This document shows positions 15,130-15,332 of a DNA stretch of 15,332 nt, piece by piece. The translations under genes were made by a program, and so were the position numbers. The stretch's first letter is position 1. Each line of letters starts with the position of its first letter. This DNA comes from an uncultured Ruminococcus sp. (lineage in GTDB: Bacteria; Bacillota; Clostridia; Oscillospirales; Acutalibacteraceae). The stretch covers positions 1 through 15,332 of the forward strand of contig CADCON010000226.1 of the NCBI GenBank assembly GCA_902803035.1, given 5' to 3'. Under the pieces are notes generated by a model. The model was given only the letters and a program-made list of their open reading frames with translations, was not told the origin of the DNA and did not search any database.

Positions 15130-15332
15130 ATGAGAAAATGGGTTTATCTTTTCAGCGAAGGCAACGCCGGTATGCGTGAGCTTCTTGGCGGCAAGGGCGC
15201 GAACCTGGCTGAAATGACCAACATCGGTCTTCCTGTTCCTCAGGGCTTCACCATTACCACCGAAGCCTGCACCCAGTACTATGAGGACGGCAAGAAGATC
15301 AACGACGAGATCATGGGTCAGATCAACGAGTA
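15130..15332 (+). CDS. ppdK: Pyruvate phosphate dikinase, N-terminal part (3' end outside window)
   Basis: The first 67 residues of a gene leaving the window on the right. The start MRKWVYLFSEGNAG, then LLGGKGANLAEM (about 19-30) and GLPVPQGFTITTEAC (about 33-47), are characteristic of the N-terminal ATP-grasp nucleotide-binding domain of pyruvate phosphate dikinase. This enzyme interconverts pyruvate, ATP and phosphate with PEP, AMP and pyrophosphate, and serves glycolysis or gluconeogenesis in many anaerobic Clostridia. AGGAGGT sits nine bases before the ATG. PEP synthase has a related N-terminus, but the KW-VYLFSEG start favours ppdK. It is divergent from glmU and has its own structured leader. 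The central phosphohistidine and C-terminal PEP-binding domains are beyond the window. Confidence 0.93.
   Translation, partial: MRKWVYLFSEGNAGMRELLGGKGANLAEMTNIGLPVPQGFTITTEACTQYYEDGKKINDEIMGQINE

Overview
The window reads as a chromosomal segment of a Gram-positive Clostridia-type bacterium (Bacillota). An Oscillospirales/Ruminococcaceae-like lineage is my inference. The reasons are the glmU-prs-pth-mfd gene order, an L10 leader of Firmicute form, strong AGGAGG-type ribosome binding sites, pyruvate phosphate dikinase, a CotH protein, a single-membrane-style lipoprotein deacetylase and mid-range GC. I see no phage, insertion sequence, CRISPR array, tRNA or rRNA. Almost all the DNA is explained by ten genes (two cut by the window edges) plus regulatory sites.

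Left part, plus strand. The window opens inside the end of a biotin-protein ligase (birA). A promoter just after it drives a large membrane-anchored extracytoplasmic protein with three lamin-tail-like domains, a chitobiase-like beta-sandwich and a C-terminal CotH kinase-like domain. A strong promoter then starts the L10 leader RNA, with an attenuator-like terminator, ahead of rplJ and rplL. A very long bidirectional hairpin and a second inverted repeat end this unit against the convergent minus-strand operon.

Middle and right, minus strand, read from high to low coordinates. The order is glmU, prs, pth, a membrane acyltransferase fused to a GH25 muramidase, mfd, and a lipoprotein polysaccharide deacetylase with two Ig-like domains. 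The glmU-prs-pth-mfd backbone is the classic Firmicute cluster (B. subtilis has glmU-prs-ctc-pth-fin-mfd). Here ctc and fin are absent. The acyltransferase-muramidase fusion sits between pth and mfd, and the deacetylase follows mfd. One operon therefore joins UDP-GlcNAc and PRPP synthesis, translation and repair housekeeping, and two envelope-modifying enzymes that may act on peptidoglycan.

Far right. A 424-base AT-rich divergent intergenic region carries a glmU promoter candidate, phased A-tracts, a ppdK promoter candidate and a hairpin-rich 5' leader. The start of ppdK (pyruvate phosphate dikinase) then runs off the window.

The most noteworthy items are the acyltransferase-GH25 fusion with its operon partner deacetylase, the multi-domain CotH protein, and the structured ppdK leader, which I could not match to any riboswitch class I know.
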